Shown: positions 1 to 11,827 of the stretch, piece by piece
Position numbering within the stretch: the first letter of the stretch is position 1
How the letters are laid out: the number at the start of each line of letters is the position of its first letter
Translations under genes and position numbers: made by a program
DNA from: Heracleum sosnowskyi
Lineage: Eukaryota; Streptophyta; Magnoliopsida; Apiales; Apiaceae
Length of the DNA: 64,000 bases
Reading direction: 5' to 3'
NCBI GenBank assembly: GCA_030848705.1
Contig: CM061235.1
Location: forward strand, 138,639,228 to 138,703,227
The notes under the pieces: generated by a model
The model's input: the letters and a program-made list of their open reading frames with translations, nothing else
Told to the model about the DNA's origin: nothing
Databases searched by the model: none

Positions 1-643
1 TCTTTGGTTTAATTTTAACTTTCTATTTAATTTATGTTTTAAATTAATTAATTTATATATTTTTTCAATTACACATTAGTGAAACCATACACATAGTATT
101 TTTTTATTTGTTTCCAAAAAAAATACATTAACTCCAATTCATTAAAATTTGTAAGAAAAAAATGTTATTATGATATTATTTATGTAATCTCATATACTAT
201 GTATTGTATTTTAATATTGTTTTACTTTTAAATTTAACTCTGTTATATTATTTATTTAATACATATCATAAGTGTTAAAATGAAAAAATAAAACATTTTA
301 CCAAATACAAACTGTAAATTAAAGATTAAATGCTAAATAAACAGAAGATATATAAAAACCCATGTATTTGTATAGAGTACAGTTCAGGAATTGTAAATAA
401 CCATGGGGGTACTGGGTAAGCCACTTCCCTGTATTACGGGTATTCTAACTTCCAAAGTGATTTGTATTTTCTGAATCATCGTCAACCAAACAACAACTTT
501 AGTTTTAACTTTCTAGGAAGTTGAAATACCCGGATAGATTACTGTCAACCAAATGACCTCTTAATATTAACATGCGCATGTCGTTTGCATTTTACCTGTC
601 TCCTTTGATCCTGTTTCAATTCCCGTCTCATTTCAATCTAGAA
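1..643. other. AT-rich flank, no gene seen
   Basis: No convincing coding region or RNA gene is visible. The only structure is a small imperfect inverted repeat at 438-531. The last five bases (TAGAA) are the left target-site duplication of the adjacent LTR element. Confidence 0.6.
438..531. repeat. Short imperfect foldback, possible MITE remnant
   Basis: GGGTATTCTAACTTCC at 438-453 is nearly the reverse complement of GGAAGTTGAAATACCC at 516-531. A GTCAACCAAA word occurs just inside the right arm (481-490) and again just outside it (about 544-553). This resembles a degraded miniature inverted-repeat element. I could not fix its ends or a target duplication. Confidence 0.3.
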
Positions 644-1138
644 TGTTAGGCCGAATACACAATATATAATCAATATATGTATGAGAATAACAATCAAGAA
701 CTCTGTTTATGAACAATAAACTGAATTATATTAAATAACTCTTCTCTCAGTGATGTAAATTATCACAGAGAGCTGCTAGGTTACAAGAATAATGTATTCA
801 GTATTCGCATCCCTTTTAGGGTTAACCTATCTGTGTTTATATAGAACACAACTACATAATCAATCTCTAATTGATATTCCTATAAATTAGCTATACAATT
901 TATATCAATTTAGGATTGCTTCTGTCTTATGTTCCGTTTCCTTAGCTTTCTCAATATATCTTGCTTCTTCCCATCTTCAAGATATATTGCTTCTAGAATC
1001 TTCATATTAGCACCGACAGCTTCAGCAAACTTTCACCCCGCCAGACTTTAACAAACTCTGACTGGCTTCTAGCATAAACTCTGATGAGTACATGTTGCTT
1101 AAACACTGATAAATAATCATCAGCAATTATATCTAACA
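644..1138 (-). repeat. 3' LTR of element A
   Basis: 495 bp, TG...CA, matching 11828-12322 except at seven substitutions counted by eye. On the minus strand it contains a TATA-like CTATATAAACA near 833-843. A near-perfect stem lies at 744-754 and 762-772. Several copies of the element's AAACTCTGA word occur near its high-coordinate end. Confidence 0.95.
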
Positions 1139-1150
1139 ATCTCCCCCAAC
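1139..1150 (-). other. Polypurine tract of element A
   Basis: Read on the minus strand this is a G-rich purine run, GTTGGGGGAGAT, directly abutting the 3' LTR. That is where plus-strand DNA synthesis is primed in LTR retrotransposons. Confidence 0.85.
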
Positions 1151-1283
1151 TTGTGCATAACAAAAATGTACAAGTTAAAAGATAATTGATGATGTCAAAA
1201 CATACAAAAAATGCAGTGTTTATAACATAACAGAGTTTAACTTTTACTTAGAACAGAAAACTTTAAAAACTTACAGTCGGCCT

Positions 1284-4200
1284 TTACTTTATCTCTTCAG
1301 TGTCAGGCACTGTTCTGAGATAATCAATGAGTAGTCTTCTTTCAGCCTTTTCTAGCTCATCTACCATGATTTTCTTCAATTCCTTTAATTCTGGATCACT
1401 CTCTCCAGTCTGGTAGATAGCAGCTCTCAGAGAATAGATGCTATTCCTCCTCATCTCATTCCCTAGCCTGATAAAATAAGACTTGTCTGACTCCAAGTTA
1501 AATTCCAACACTTTAATTCCAAGTGCTGTATTGAATTTAGCACTGTTCCTTTTCATCTCTACAAGCTTTCCATGAGCATCTCTGTACTTAGGAACATAAG
1601 CACTTGAAATTCTGGCTCCACACAAGACTTTAGACTTCATCATTCTCTCTCTTAAAACATGAGCAGCATTGTGAGTACTTTGATTTTTCACTCTTAGCAG
1701 ATATAAAACATACTCCAGCTCTTCCCATAGTTTTAGATGAATATCAGCTTCTCCAGCTCTATAAACTCTTCCATCAGCCATAAAATATAACAGAAACTCC
1801 TTTTTGATTCCTCTGTAATAGATCATCTGAACAGACTCTAACTTGTCAAGGTTTTCTTGAGTTACCCCAACACCAGATTCTGCCAGTGATGTATGATCTA
1901 AAGGACTGTTATTCACTCTTTTCTCTCTATGTGAACCCAAGCCAGATCTATCATAAGATTCTTTTCCCATTACAGTTCTGCTTTGTAAAATGTTCACATT
2001 TCCTGGCTTCAGAGTTTCATCTTTAGATGATCTTCGAAAAGTACCTTGGAGTTGTGGAGATATTAATTGAGTTTGTACAACTTGAGCAGTGTCAGAGGTT
2101 GTCACAACTTTAACAGAATCATCAACTTGAGCAACGTCAGTGGTTGATTTATTAGATCTTGATTCAACATGAGCCATGTCAGAGGTTGAATAAGCTTTCT
2201 TTGATAACTCAGGCTCTTCAATCAATTTGCCTTTTCCTTTGTCAGTGTTTGCTCCAGCAGGCCTCCTTGAGTATTGTAAACTCTGTTGAGAGTTCACATT
2301 CTCTTTAATAATAATTCCTTTTTCCTTTCTCCTAGGAGCCTTGGCAGCTTTTTGCTTGTAAGTTCCAGCTTCAACTTTCTTTTTATGCTCTTCAGCAAGA
2401 ATCTTCAATTCAGCATCAATGTCTTCAACTGTGGCTTCACCACCATGTTCTTCCAAAAAGAGTTTAGCAGCAATCTCTTCATCAGTAATTGGATTAGCTG
2501 AAATAGCTAGATTTTTAAGTCTCGAAGAAGATTGAACACCAGAATTTACTCTTTCAGAGTTTGTCAGTTTAGCAGAGTTTGACCTAAGTCTCCCTTGCTC
2601 TTGAGAATTCTTTGACCTAAACTCTGAATCCTTGCTTCCACCATCAGTTGCATCATCCCTCCGTCTCAGAGTTTGAGTCCTTTTGCATTTGTCTTTAGGA
2701 ACTCTCTCCCCCCTTTTGACATCATCAGGAATAAGCACTGATGTCAGCAACTCCAAAGATGCAGCAATAGAATCAATCTTTGTAGACATTTCATCTTGAT
2801 TGCTCTCAACTTTGCTTAGCCTCTGCTTGATTTCCACTTGATCCTTGATCATAGAGGAATATTTAGCTCTATCAGTCTTCAAGGCCAACTCCTTAGTTAC
2901 TATATCATTTCGGAGGCCTATGACATCTTTATGAGTCTCATCAAATCGATTATGCAAAGATTTGACTTGAACAATTGTAGCCTTCAGATGTGTCAACAGC
3001 TCAGGATTTGAAATCTCTTTTGCAGACTTAGCAACAAAATCAGCAGTCCTTTGCTTAGAGAAAATACAATCTGCCCCTGACCAGTTTGCATAGTACATGT
3101 CTCTATAATGAGCTTCAGTGGCATTTTGATTTTCCTTAACAGTCTCAGCAGTAGGATCCCTTAGAAAAGGTATGGATTCATCAGAGTCTGCATGATCAGA
3201 ATTTACAGAAGTGTGATCATGACTATCAGAAACAACCATGTCTTCAACAACATTTTCCACTAAGGGCTCTGCAGCTTCTTCAACTACATTCTCTGCAGTA
3301 ACTTCAACATTTGACTGTGCAGCTTCATCAAGAACTTTCTCTGCTACAGCTTCATTCTTCTAAGCAACTTCTTCTTCTGCTAGAACAGCTTCTTCTACAA
3401 CAATCTTCTTCTCAGCATTTTCAACAATCTTCTCAGAAGAGACAAATTTTGCTTCCTGATCAACTTCATCACCAACTTTAAGAACTTGATTGGTGACAGA
3501 GAGAATCTCTGTATGAGTTGCCATAGACTCTTCTAATACCAGAGTGGCTTGATCAGCTGCCACATCCTCAGTGTCACAAACACTGATGGTAGGATGTGCT
3601 TCAATATTCTCTTCAATATTCATCTCCAAGATAGGCTCAAGAAAATCATCATTTAAAGCAGCATTATCATCAGTATGTGCTCTGGCTTCTTCAGGCACAG
3701 TAGCATTTGCAGAAATATCCTCAGTTACAATCTCTGGAGCTGCAGCAGTTGTAGAATCTGGAATCAATCCATCAAATAGGTAAGCAGGAACCAGCTTCCT
3801 CTTCTTGGTGTGGATAGACTCATTTTCATCAGAAGCACTATTCTCATCAGAAATAGGTCGATTTGCCCTCCTCTTTTTCCTTGAAGTACCAACAGAGTTT
3901 GGTAAATCATTAGCAACTGAAGGTTTAGCAGCCTTGAAAGCTCTATGCTTAGTCCTACCCCCAGCTTTTGGTCTTTGGGATGTAGATGGAAGAGGCTCAG
4001 AGTTTAGTTGTGGTTGAGTTTGTAGAAATTGTTGGATTGAGGCTGGAAGTAACAAATCCCCAACATTTCCTTTCTTAACATCTTTATTTGTTAAGTCAGA
4101 AAATACACTCTTATGCAACTTAAACGAAGGAATAACATCATCTTCAATAATGTTAACCTCAGTTACACAAGTAGAAAATATTAACTGACAAAAACGAGCA

Positions 4201-4811
4201 AAATAAACCACACCCCTATTCTCTGTCATCTTTTCTCCAATATTATTCAAAACAAGTCTAGCAAAATCAAAGTGAGCATCATAGAGAAGAGAATACCCGA
4301 TTTGCAGACTGTCAATTGGAATAGCATCCCAATTGGTACACTTCTTCCCGAACGCCCTTGTGATGCAGTCAAAGAAGAAACTCCATTCCTTCCTCAAGAG
4401 CGGTCGCTTCAGATTACCTGTCCTTGCCAAAGACCCAGAGTAACCAATCTCCCCCATCATCCTTTGAAGCTCAGCATCACCAACAGAAATAGTGTATGCA
4501 TTAAAGTCTTCAAACCCAAGAGCATCACGAATTGTGGTCGGAGTGACCACATACTCTTGTTCACCAAACTCAAAGATAATAGAAGGAGTTCCAGCCTCTC
4601 CTCCATCATCATAAACACCAGTTTCCCAAAATGCTTTGATTTGAAGTCCAGACAGCCTTGCTGGTTCCACAAGCGCTTGCCCAATATCTGATTGAGAAAG
4701 AAAGTTCTGAAACAAGTGAAACGCCTCCGGTGCGTTCACAGTAGATAAGGGTGCTGCATAGTTGTTAGGAACAAAATCGAGACCAAAAGACTGAAACATG
4801 GTTGTTGCCAT
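1284..4811 (-). pseudogene. ORF3 of element A (post-pol protein of unknown function), one in-frame stop
   Basis: Starts at an ATG (4809-4811). It reads 483 codons, meets a TAG at 3360-3362, and continues in the same frame without interruption to 1284, giving about 1175 codons in all. The first 250 residues form a globular domain with a W-S-F-F-F motif, a K-C-T-N-W motif and an F-A-R-F-C-Q-L motif. A low-complexity Glu/Ala/Thr/Ser region follows, then a heptad-rich stretch with L-S-K-V-E-S-N, and a basic C-terminal domain. Element B has a protein of the same architecture in the same place. Post-pol ORFs in Sireviruses are often called envelope-like, but I see no signal peptide or clear transmembrane segment. 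Function unknown. Confidence 0.75.
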
Positions 4812-6158
4812 TAGAATATTCCACAGAAATCAGAGTTTATGCTTCAAGAAAGTGTTCGAAAAAGTGATGCAGAAAAGTGTTTGTGAAAATGTGTAAGTGA
4901 AACTGTGTTGTGAATAGAGTAAGTCTGTAAAAGATTTGAACGTTGTGTGTATAATGATTAAATATGAATTAAAACTGAAGAGTTTTATTCATTAATACAC
5001 ACATCAGGCTTACTCGAATAATGTGTGAGTGGGACAGTTGGCACATACATATTAACTGACAGCAGTAAATCGTGGTTGTTTCCAACACGCATGCGCAGTA
5101 AAAGGCACTAATTTCTGCTATTTTCTAGACACCTTTCTTCATTTTCAAAAACTCAAACAAACCGTTTCAATCATACTCTCTATTTTCCAAAAATAATGTT
5201 CCTCAATAATTATGAAATATCTGAAACACCCTTATTTATTTTAATCATCAGAGATTAAAAATAAATTACCTCGGCGTAGAGTACACAGTTCATCAGTTTT
5301 TATCAATTCTCCCCCTTCATTAATAATCTCTTTTCTCTAAGTGCACGGTTATGAGAAAATTGTGTGTGAATAGCAGAGTTTACTGAATATAAATATTTAG
5401 ATCATCTCAAAGTGCATAAAATCCACAAAATAAATCAGTAAAAACTGGTTGCCCAAACTCTCATTTATAAACAAAATCTGATATTGTCTAAACTCTGTAC
5501 ATATAAATTTATTATATTCACCCCCTTCGATTTATTTTATTTATTTATTTATTATTTTTCCAGTAATCAGTGGTTGGCACTAGTCACCAAAAATCAAAAA
5601 TTTTAGCCCTTCTTTCATACAATAAGTTCATGGGTCTTCCTAGGCACAACTTGATCTCAAAGGAATTTGTGCATATTTTTGCATCTTTTGATTTGAGGGT
5701 GAAATATGAGCAACTAATTATCAGAGTTTAGACTTTCATCAGTTAATACAATTAATTTATGAGAGAAAGTGCAAACAGCTAATACAGACTCAGTGTATAG
5801 GATCAATAAACTAAGAGATGCTATAAATATAGAGACAGTATCATGCTGTGTAAAATTTCTGCACACATTTGAGATCAGAATTCATATCACTTAGAAGGAT
5901 TCATGATTACTTACTGAGAATCATGCTTCATACAATTTTCTTCATCGGTCCATATGTTTCAGACAAAATCACAATCAGAGTTTAACATCAGAGTTTAGCA
6001 TCAGAGTATAACTGACAGAGTATGACTGACAGATTTTAACATTATGACAGAGTATGACTTCAGAATTTTGACAAACTGGTATGAATGACAGTTAACATAT
6101 GCAAAGAATCATGAGCAACAAATCACAGAATGAGAAATTTTGAGTCTAACCAATATCT
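4812..6158. other. Non-coding spacer between pol and ORF3 of element A
   Basis: About 1.35 kb without a usable ORF. It carries repeated TCAGAGTTTA-like words, densest at 5970-6065. Two secondary polypurine-like runs read on the minus strand lie near 5307-5317 and 5518-5528. The ORF3 leader also lies here, at the low-coordinate end. Confidence 0.7.
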
Positions 6159-9100
6159 CTAGTCAAAACCAGAGATCATTCCAAGTTCATTTACCAGTCT
6201 TGTAAAGGTAGCTTCACTCAAAGGCTTGGTGAAGATATCTGCAAGCTGTTGTTCTGTAGACACAAAATGAAGCTCAATATCTCCTTCCTCCACATGTTCC
6301 CTGATAAAATGATACCTTATGCTGATGTGCTTGGTCATGGAATGCTGTACTGGATTACCTGTCATAGCAATAGCACTCTGATTATCACAGAAAATAGGTA
6401 TTTTAGAGTACCTTAATCCATAATCCAGCAATTGATTCCTCGTCCACAAAATATGTGCACAACAGCTACCAGCAGCAATATACTCTGCTTCTGCTGTGGA
6501 TGTGGAAATTGACTTTTGTTTCTTGCTGTACCAAGAAACTAATCTGTCACCTAAAAATTGACATCTTCCACTTGTACTTTTTCTGTCTATCTTACAGCCT
6601 GCAAAATCTGCATCAGAGTAACCAATTAATTTAAACTCTGATTCTCTAGGATACCACAAACCAAGAGTTATGGTTCCTTTGAGATATTTGAAAATTCTCT
6701 TCACAGCTGTTAGATGAGGCTCTCTGGGATCTGCTTGAAATCTTGCACAAAGACATGTTGCATACATGATGTCAGGTCTACTTGCAGTAAGATAAAGAAG
6801 AGACCCTATCATCCCTCTATAGTTTGTCATATCTACTGAGGCTCATGTGTCTTTGTCTAGCTTTGTTGCAGTAGCCATAGGAGTTGTTGCAGATGAACTA
6901 TCAAGCATACCAAATTTCTTGAGAAGATTTCTGGTATATTTTGCTTGATTGATAAAAATCCCATCATCTGTTTGCTTTACTTGTAAGCCTAGAAAATAAC
7001 TAAGCTCCCCCATCATGCTCATTTGGTATCTTGACTGCATAAGCTTTGCAAACTTCTTACAGAGTTTATCATTTGTAGACCCAAAAATTATATCATCCAC
7101 ATAGATTTGAACTAACAGCAGATCATTACCAGTATTGAAATAGAACAAGGTTTAATCAATTGTACCTCTAGTGAACCCACTTTCTAAAAGAAATTGAGCC
7201 AGAGTTTCATACCATGCTCTAGGTGCTTGCTTTAGTCCATAAAGAGCTTTGTCAAGCCTGTAGACATAATCTGGATGTTTGGGATCCACAAATCCAGGTG
7301 GTTGTTCAACAAACACTTCTTCTTCAAGTTTCCCATTGAGAAAAGCACTTTTTACATCCATCTGAAAGACTTTAAACTTCTTGTGAGCAGCATATGCTAG
7401 AAAAATCCTTATGGCCTCCAATCTTGCAACCGGAGCAAAGGTTTCATCATAGTCAATTCCTTCCTACTGTGAATAGCCTTTAGCCACAAGTCTAGCTTTC
7501 TTCCTTGTAATCACTCCATCACTGTCTGTTTTGTTTCTGAAAACCCACTTTGTACCAACAATAGATCTGTTTTTAGGTCTTGGTACAAGAGTCCATACTT
7601 CATTCCTTTCAAATTCATTTAACTCTTCCTGCATAGCTGTTATCCAGTTTGCATCTTGAAGAGCTTCTTCCACTTTCTTGGGCTCAGTTTGAGATAAGAA
7701 TGCATGAAACAGACATTCATTAGTTGTAGCACTTCTAGTTCTCACACTAGCTTCTGGATCTCCAATTATCAAGTCAGGTGTGTGAGCTTGTGTCCACCTT
7801 CTTGTTGTAGGTAATTGGCTTCTATTTTCATTAGATCATCCCCCTTGATCCATGCTTTCCTGATCTTCTTCTTGACCATTTGCATTCTCTGAGGCTCCCC
7901 CTGAATTGAACTGCTCAGAGTTTGGATTTTCAGTGTATGACTCAGAGTTTGGGATAGATTCTTCAGCTGACTCATTTTCAGAATTTGAGTCATCATTTTG
8001 AAATGTTGCTGAAGTATCTTCACGCTCCCCCTCAACTGGTTCTCTATTTTGTTCTGTCAGAGAAACTCCCTCAGTGTTTACCAGTAGAGGTTCAGAGTAA
8101 GCTTCATCAGAGTTTGTTGGATTTGCTTCATCAGAGTTTACGTTATCAGAGTTTAGATCTACATTTTCAAAGCGAAGTTGATCATGATATTCTTCATCTT
8201 CTATTCCAGTTATTTTCTTGTCATCAAATGACACATGTATTGATTTCATGATCACTTTAGTTCTCAGATTGTAGACTCTGAATGCTTTAGTTGACAGCGG
8301 GTATCCAACGAAAATTCCTTTATCAGCTTTTAAGTCAAACTTGGTCAACTGTTCAGGATGAGTTTTCAGCACAAAGCATTTTCATCCAAAAATATGAAAA
8401 TATTTCAAATTTGGCTTCTTTTCTTTCACCATCTCATATGGTGTTTTCCCATGCCTGTTGATCAGTGTTGCATTTTGAGTAAAACAAGCAGTTTGAACAG
8501 CTTCTGCCCAGAAATGAGTTGGCAATTTTGCTTCTTCAAGCATTGTTCTGGCAGCTTCGATTAAGGTTCTGTTCTTTCTTTCAACTACACCATTTTGCCG
8601 TGGAGTCCCTGGTGCAGAAAATTCTTGCTTCACTCCTCTTTCTTTGCAAAATTCTTCCATTATTGTATTTCTGAATTCAGTACCATTATCACTCCTGATA
8701 ATTTTCACTTTATACTATGATCCTTTGTCCAGTAGCTTTACATGATCCATCAGAGTTAAAGCAGTTTCATCCTTCTTTGCTAAGAAATACACCCAAGTGT
8801 ACCTAGTGTACTCATCAACAATGACAAGAGCATATTTCTTTCTACCAAGAGACATTATATTGACTGGACCAAATAGATCAACATGAAGAAGATGATAAGG
8901 ATCCACAACTGAAGATTCAGACTTACTCTTGAAAGATGACTTCCTTTGCTTGGCCTTTTGACAAGAATCACACGGACCATCTAAGCTGAGTATTGACTTT
9001 GGAAGTCCCCTTACAAGATCTTTTCGAACTAGCTCATTGATGTTGTTCAAGTTTAGGTGAGAGAGCTTCTTAAGCCATTTCCAACTCTCTTCATTTGACA

Positions 9101-9497
9101 TTTTTGCAGACAGACACACAACTTTTCCTTCAGAGTTTGTTACCAAACTTGCTTCATAGATATTGTTACGTCTGTGTCCAACTAGAACAACTTTCCATGT
9201 AGATTTACAAACAACCTCACAGTATTCAGGTTGAAAATCTACATGATATCCTCTATCACAGATTTGACTCACAGATAGCAGATCATGCTTGAGTCCTGGG
9301 ACAAGAGCTACATTTGTGATGATGACACTTCCAAGATTGATATTGCCATATCCCATAGTACGTCCTATGTTGCCATCTCCATAGGAAACTTTTGGTCCAG
9401 CCTTCTCCTCATAGTCTGATAGCAGGGCTTTATTTCCAGTCATGTGTCCTGAACATCCACTGTCCAAGATGAGGGTACTTTCCCTTATGCCCTGCAA
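6159..9497 (-). pseudogene. pol of element A (protease, integrase, reverse transcriptase, RNase H) with six stops
   Basis: One frame runs from the gag junction to 6159 with no frameshift. It is broken by stops at 8715-8717, 8382-8384, 7836-7838, 7464-7466, 7152-7154 and 6843-6845. Domains in order: aspartic protease with LDSGCSGHMTG; gag-pre-integrase zinc region whose first His is replaced (WLKKLSH instead of WHKKLSH); integrase core with SDNGTEF and the NGVVERKNRT block; reverse transcriptase with the YVDD catalytic motif; RNase H with the STAEAEY block, ending in the IFTKPL region. It has no ATG near its start and opens across TTGCAG|GG. With this many stops the copy cannot make a working Pol and would need to be mobilised in trans. 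Confidence 0.93.
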
Positions 9498-9507
9498 TCA
9501 CAAACAA

Positions 9508-11763
9508 TTACAAAGAGTTAGATTTAAGGATCCAGACTTGCTTGGATCCTTTGGCTTTCTTAACATAGTTAGCTTTTGCAGCGGAAAAACTTTCAACAGA
9601 GTTTGAGCTAACTATGTCAGACTTTACACTTGCAGAGTTTGCTCTCACCCATTTCAAGTTGGGTTTTAACTCATAATAGTTGTGATAAATGGCATGATAG
9701 CTCTTACAAGTATAAATGGAATGCCAAGTGCTCCCACAGTGTGTGCATAAAGTCTGTGGTCTAACCCTAACAAAATCATTCTTCACTCCAGACTTGGAGG
9801 GTAAAGAATTAATATCTTTGTTTTTCGTGCATAAACTTTCCAGATGGTTAGTACTACCACAACTATGACATGTCTTTCTAGGAGCATCAGAATTAGGCAG
9901 ATAATCATTTCTTTTATTAATGCCTACTTTTCCATTCCTATTCTTCCTGGACACTTTCTGTTTTTCAACAGACTTTACCTCTTTGAGCTTATACTTGAAT
10001 TGTTTCTCTGTCATTAAACCAACATTCACCTGTTTAACACAAGTTTTTACTGATTCTTTAACAGCTTCTGTTTCAAGTACAGAGGTTTGCTTACTTGATT
10101 CAGAGACAAATTTCACAGGTTTAAGTTGTGGTTTAACTTTAACTTTATCTTTAAACCTAAGTTCATCTTTTTCACCGTAACCTAACCCAACTGTATCTGT
10201 TTGAAAAACTTGATGTGTGTCTTTTCCAGAATTAGTCCAGGTTTTAATTACCTTCCTCTCTTTTTCCAAATCAGATTCTAGTTGTCTAAATCTCTTTAAC
10301 AACTCTCGCTCAACATAAACAGCATCATCTCTTTCCTTTTGAACTTGTTGCATGTTAACAAGCTCTTCTTCAAGAAATTTATTTCTTTCTTTAAGCTTAA
10401 GATTCTCAGTTTTAATTCTCTCATTTTCTAAAGTCTGATCTCTATAACTAACATATATGCTTTTAAGATAAATTCTCAATTCAGATATATTATCAATATC
10501 ATAAGCATAAGTTGTTAGGGGTACCTTATTCTCAGATGTCTCAGATTTATCTTCAACAGTTGCCATAAGAGCATAGCTGACATCTTCATCAGAGTCTGAA
10601 GTGTCTGCCCAGTCTTTTCCTTTAGTGATGAGTGCTTTCTCAGATTTTCCTTTCTTGCACTCTGGAGCATAATGACCCATCTCTTTACACTTGTAGCACT
10701 GGATCTCAGACTTGTTTTTCTTTCCATACTTGGTATCCCTTCCTTCAGACTTTATGAGACTCTTTCTTTCAGAGTTTGAATCTTTCCTCGAGAATCTTTT
10801 TCCCTTCTTGAAGTTCTTAAAACCCATCTTTTTGAAGGTTTTCACCATCAAAGCAGCCATTTGCATCAGTTGTTCTTCATCATCCTCAGATTCAGAAGAA
10901 GCATCAGAGTTTGAATCATCATCAGAGTTTGATGACTCACTTTCAGAGTTTATGACCAAAGCTTTTCCCTTAGCTTTCTTCTTTGATGTTTCTTTCTTCA
11001 TGAGTTTTTCTTCAACTTTGAGAGCTACAGATTTTGTCTTCTTTCCAGACCTTTTGTTTCTTTGTTCTATCTCAAGTTCATGAGTTTTAAGCAACCCATA
11101 AATTTCATCAAGATCTGTTTCTGCAAGATCATAATTATCTCTTATTGATGTTGCCTTTAAATCCCATTTTTCAGGTAGAGATAATAGAAACTTGAGATTT
11201 GACTCTTCAAGATCATATTCTTTATCAACAAGAGACAAATCATTCAACAATTTACAGAATCTGTCATATGTATCTGTCAAAGTTTCATCAGATCTAGAGT
11301 CAAAGTGTTCATATTCCTGTGTTAAAATAGTCTTCCTGTTCTTCTTTATAGCACTTGTTCCTTGACACCTGACTTCTAAAGCATCCCAGATTTCTTTGGC
11401 AGTTTTGCAACCAATAACTCTGTTAGACATGACATTATCTAAGGCACTATGAAGAAGATGTCTAACTTTTGCATCCTTCGCAATTGATGAGATGTCCTCA
11501 TGAGTCATATCTTTCTTTTCCTTCGGAACAGTCTTTTGTTCTTGACCAGCAACTACAGGAGACAGTTTAGTTGGCATATGAGGACCATCATAGATTCTAT
11601 CAAGGTATTCAGGATCTGTGGCTTCTAGAAACATGGTCATCTTAACCTTCCATATTGGATATTCCACTGGTTTGAGCATTGGAACCCTGATTGATTCATA
11701 TCGACTTACAGAAGCAGATTGAACCTTTTGAGCAATAGAACCTTCCTGAGAGTTTTCAGTCAT
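9508..11763 (-). CDS. gag: Gag of Sirevirus element A
   Basis: An uninterrupted 751-codon ORF from an ATG (11761-11763) about 50 bases inside the primer site. The N-terminal 200 residues are the copia Gag (UBN2-type) capsid region, with PIWKVKM and the conserved YEHFDSRSDETLTD stretch. A Ser/Asp/Glu-rich segment follows. A canonical CX2CX4HX4C knuckle (CYKCKEMGHYAPEC) sits near residue 355, followed by a coiled-coil region. Two further knuckles near the C terminus (CHSCGSTNHLESLC and CTHCGSTWHSIYTC) are typical of the long Sirevirus Gag. It packages element RNA into cytoplasmic particles. The intact gag contrasts with the ruined pol. The pol frame lies +1 relative to gag here; elements B, C and E show a different offset. 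Confidence 0.92.
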   Translation of the reverse strand: MTENSQEGSIAQKVQSASVSRYESIRVPMLKPVEYPIWKVKMTMFLEATDPEYLDRIYDGPHMPTKLSPVVAGQEQKTVPKEKKDMTHEDISSIAKDAKVRHLLHSALDNVMSNRVIGCKTAKEIWDALEVRCQGTSAIKKNRKTILTQEYEHFDSRSDETLTDTYDRFCKLLNDLSLVDKEYDLEESNLKFLLSLPEKWDLKATSIRDNYDLAETDLDEIYGLLKTHELEIEQRNKRSGKKTKSVALKVEEKLMKKETSKKKAKGKALVINSESESSNSDDDSNSDASSESEDDEEQLMQMAALMVKTFKKMGFKNFKKGKRFSRKDSNSERKSLIKSEGRDTKYGKKNKSEIQCYKCKEMGHYAPECKKGKSEKALITKGKDWADTSDSDEDVSYALMATVEDKSETSENKVPLTTYAYDIDNISELRIYLKSIYVSYRDQTLENERIKTENLKLKERNKFLEEELVNMQQVQKERDDAVYVERELLKRFRQLESDLEKERKVIKTWTNSGKDTHQVFQTDTVGLGYGEKDELRFKDKVKVKPQLKPVKFVSESSKQTSVLETEAVKESVKTCVKQVNVGLMTEKQFKYKLKEVKSVEKQKVSRKNRNGKVGINKRNDYLPNSDAPRKTCHSCGSTNHLESLCTKNKDINSLPSKSGVKNDFVRVRPQTLCTHCGSTWHSIYTCKSYHAIYHNYYELKPNLKWVRANSASVKSDIVSSNSVESFSAAKANYVKKAKGSKQVWILKSNSL

Positions 11764-11812
11764 GATTATACTTGTGTTTTAGATCAATAAACTGTTTATA
11801 TTAAACAGCCTT

Positions 11813-11825
11813 GGCTCTGATACCA
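11813..11825 (-). other. Primer binding site of element A
   Basis: On the minus strand this reads TGGTATCAGAGCC, complementary to the 3' end of plant initiator methionine tRNA. It lies two bases inside the 5' LTR, the normal place for minus-strand priming. Confidence 0.95.
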
Positions 11826-11827
11826 AT

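Noticed and set aside
1284..3260. Separate 658-codon gene
   Set aside because: It starts at GTG and is in frame with the upstream 483-codon ORF through a single TAG; it is the C-terminal part of ORF3 of element A.
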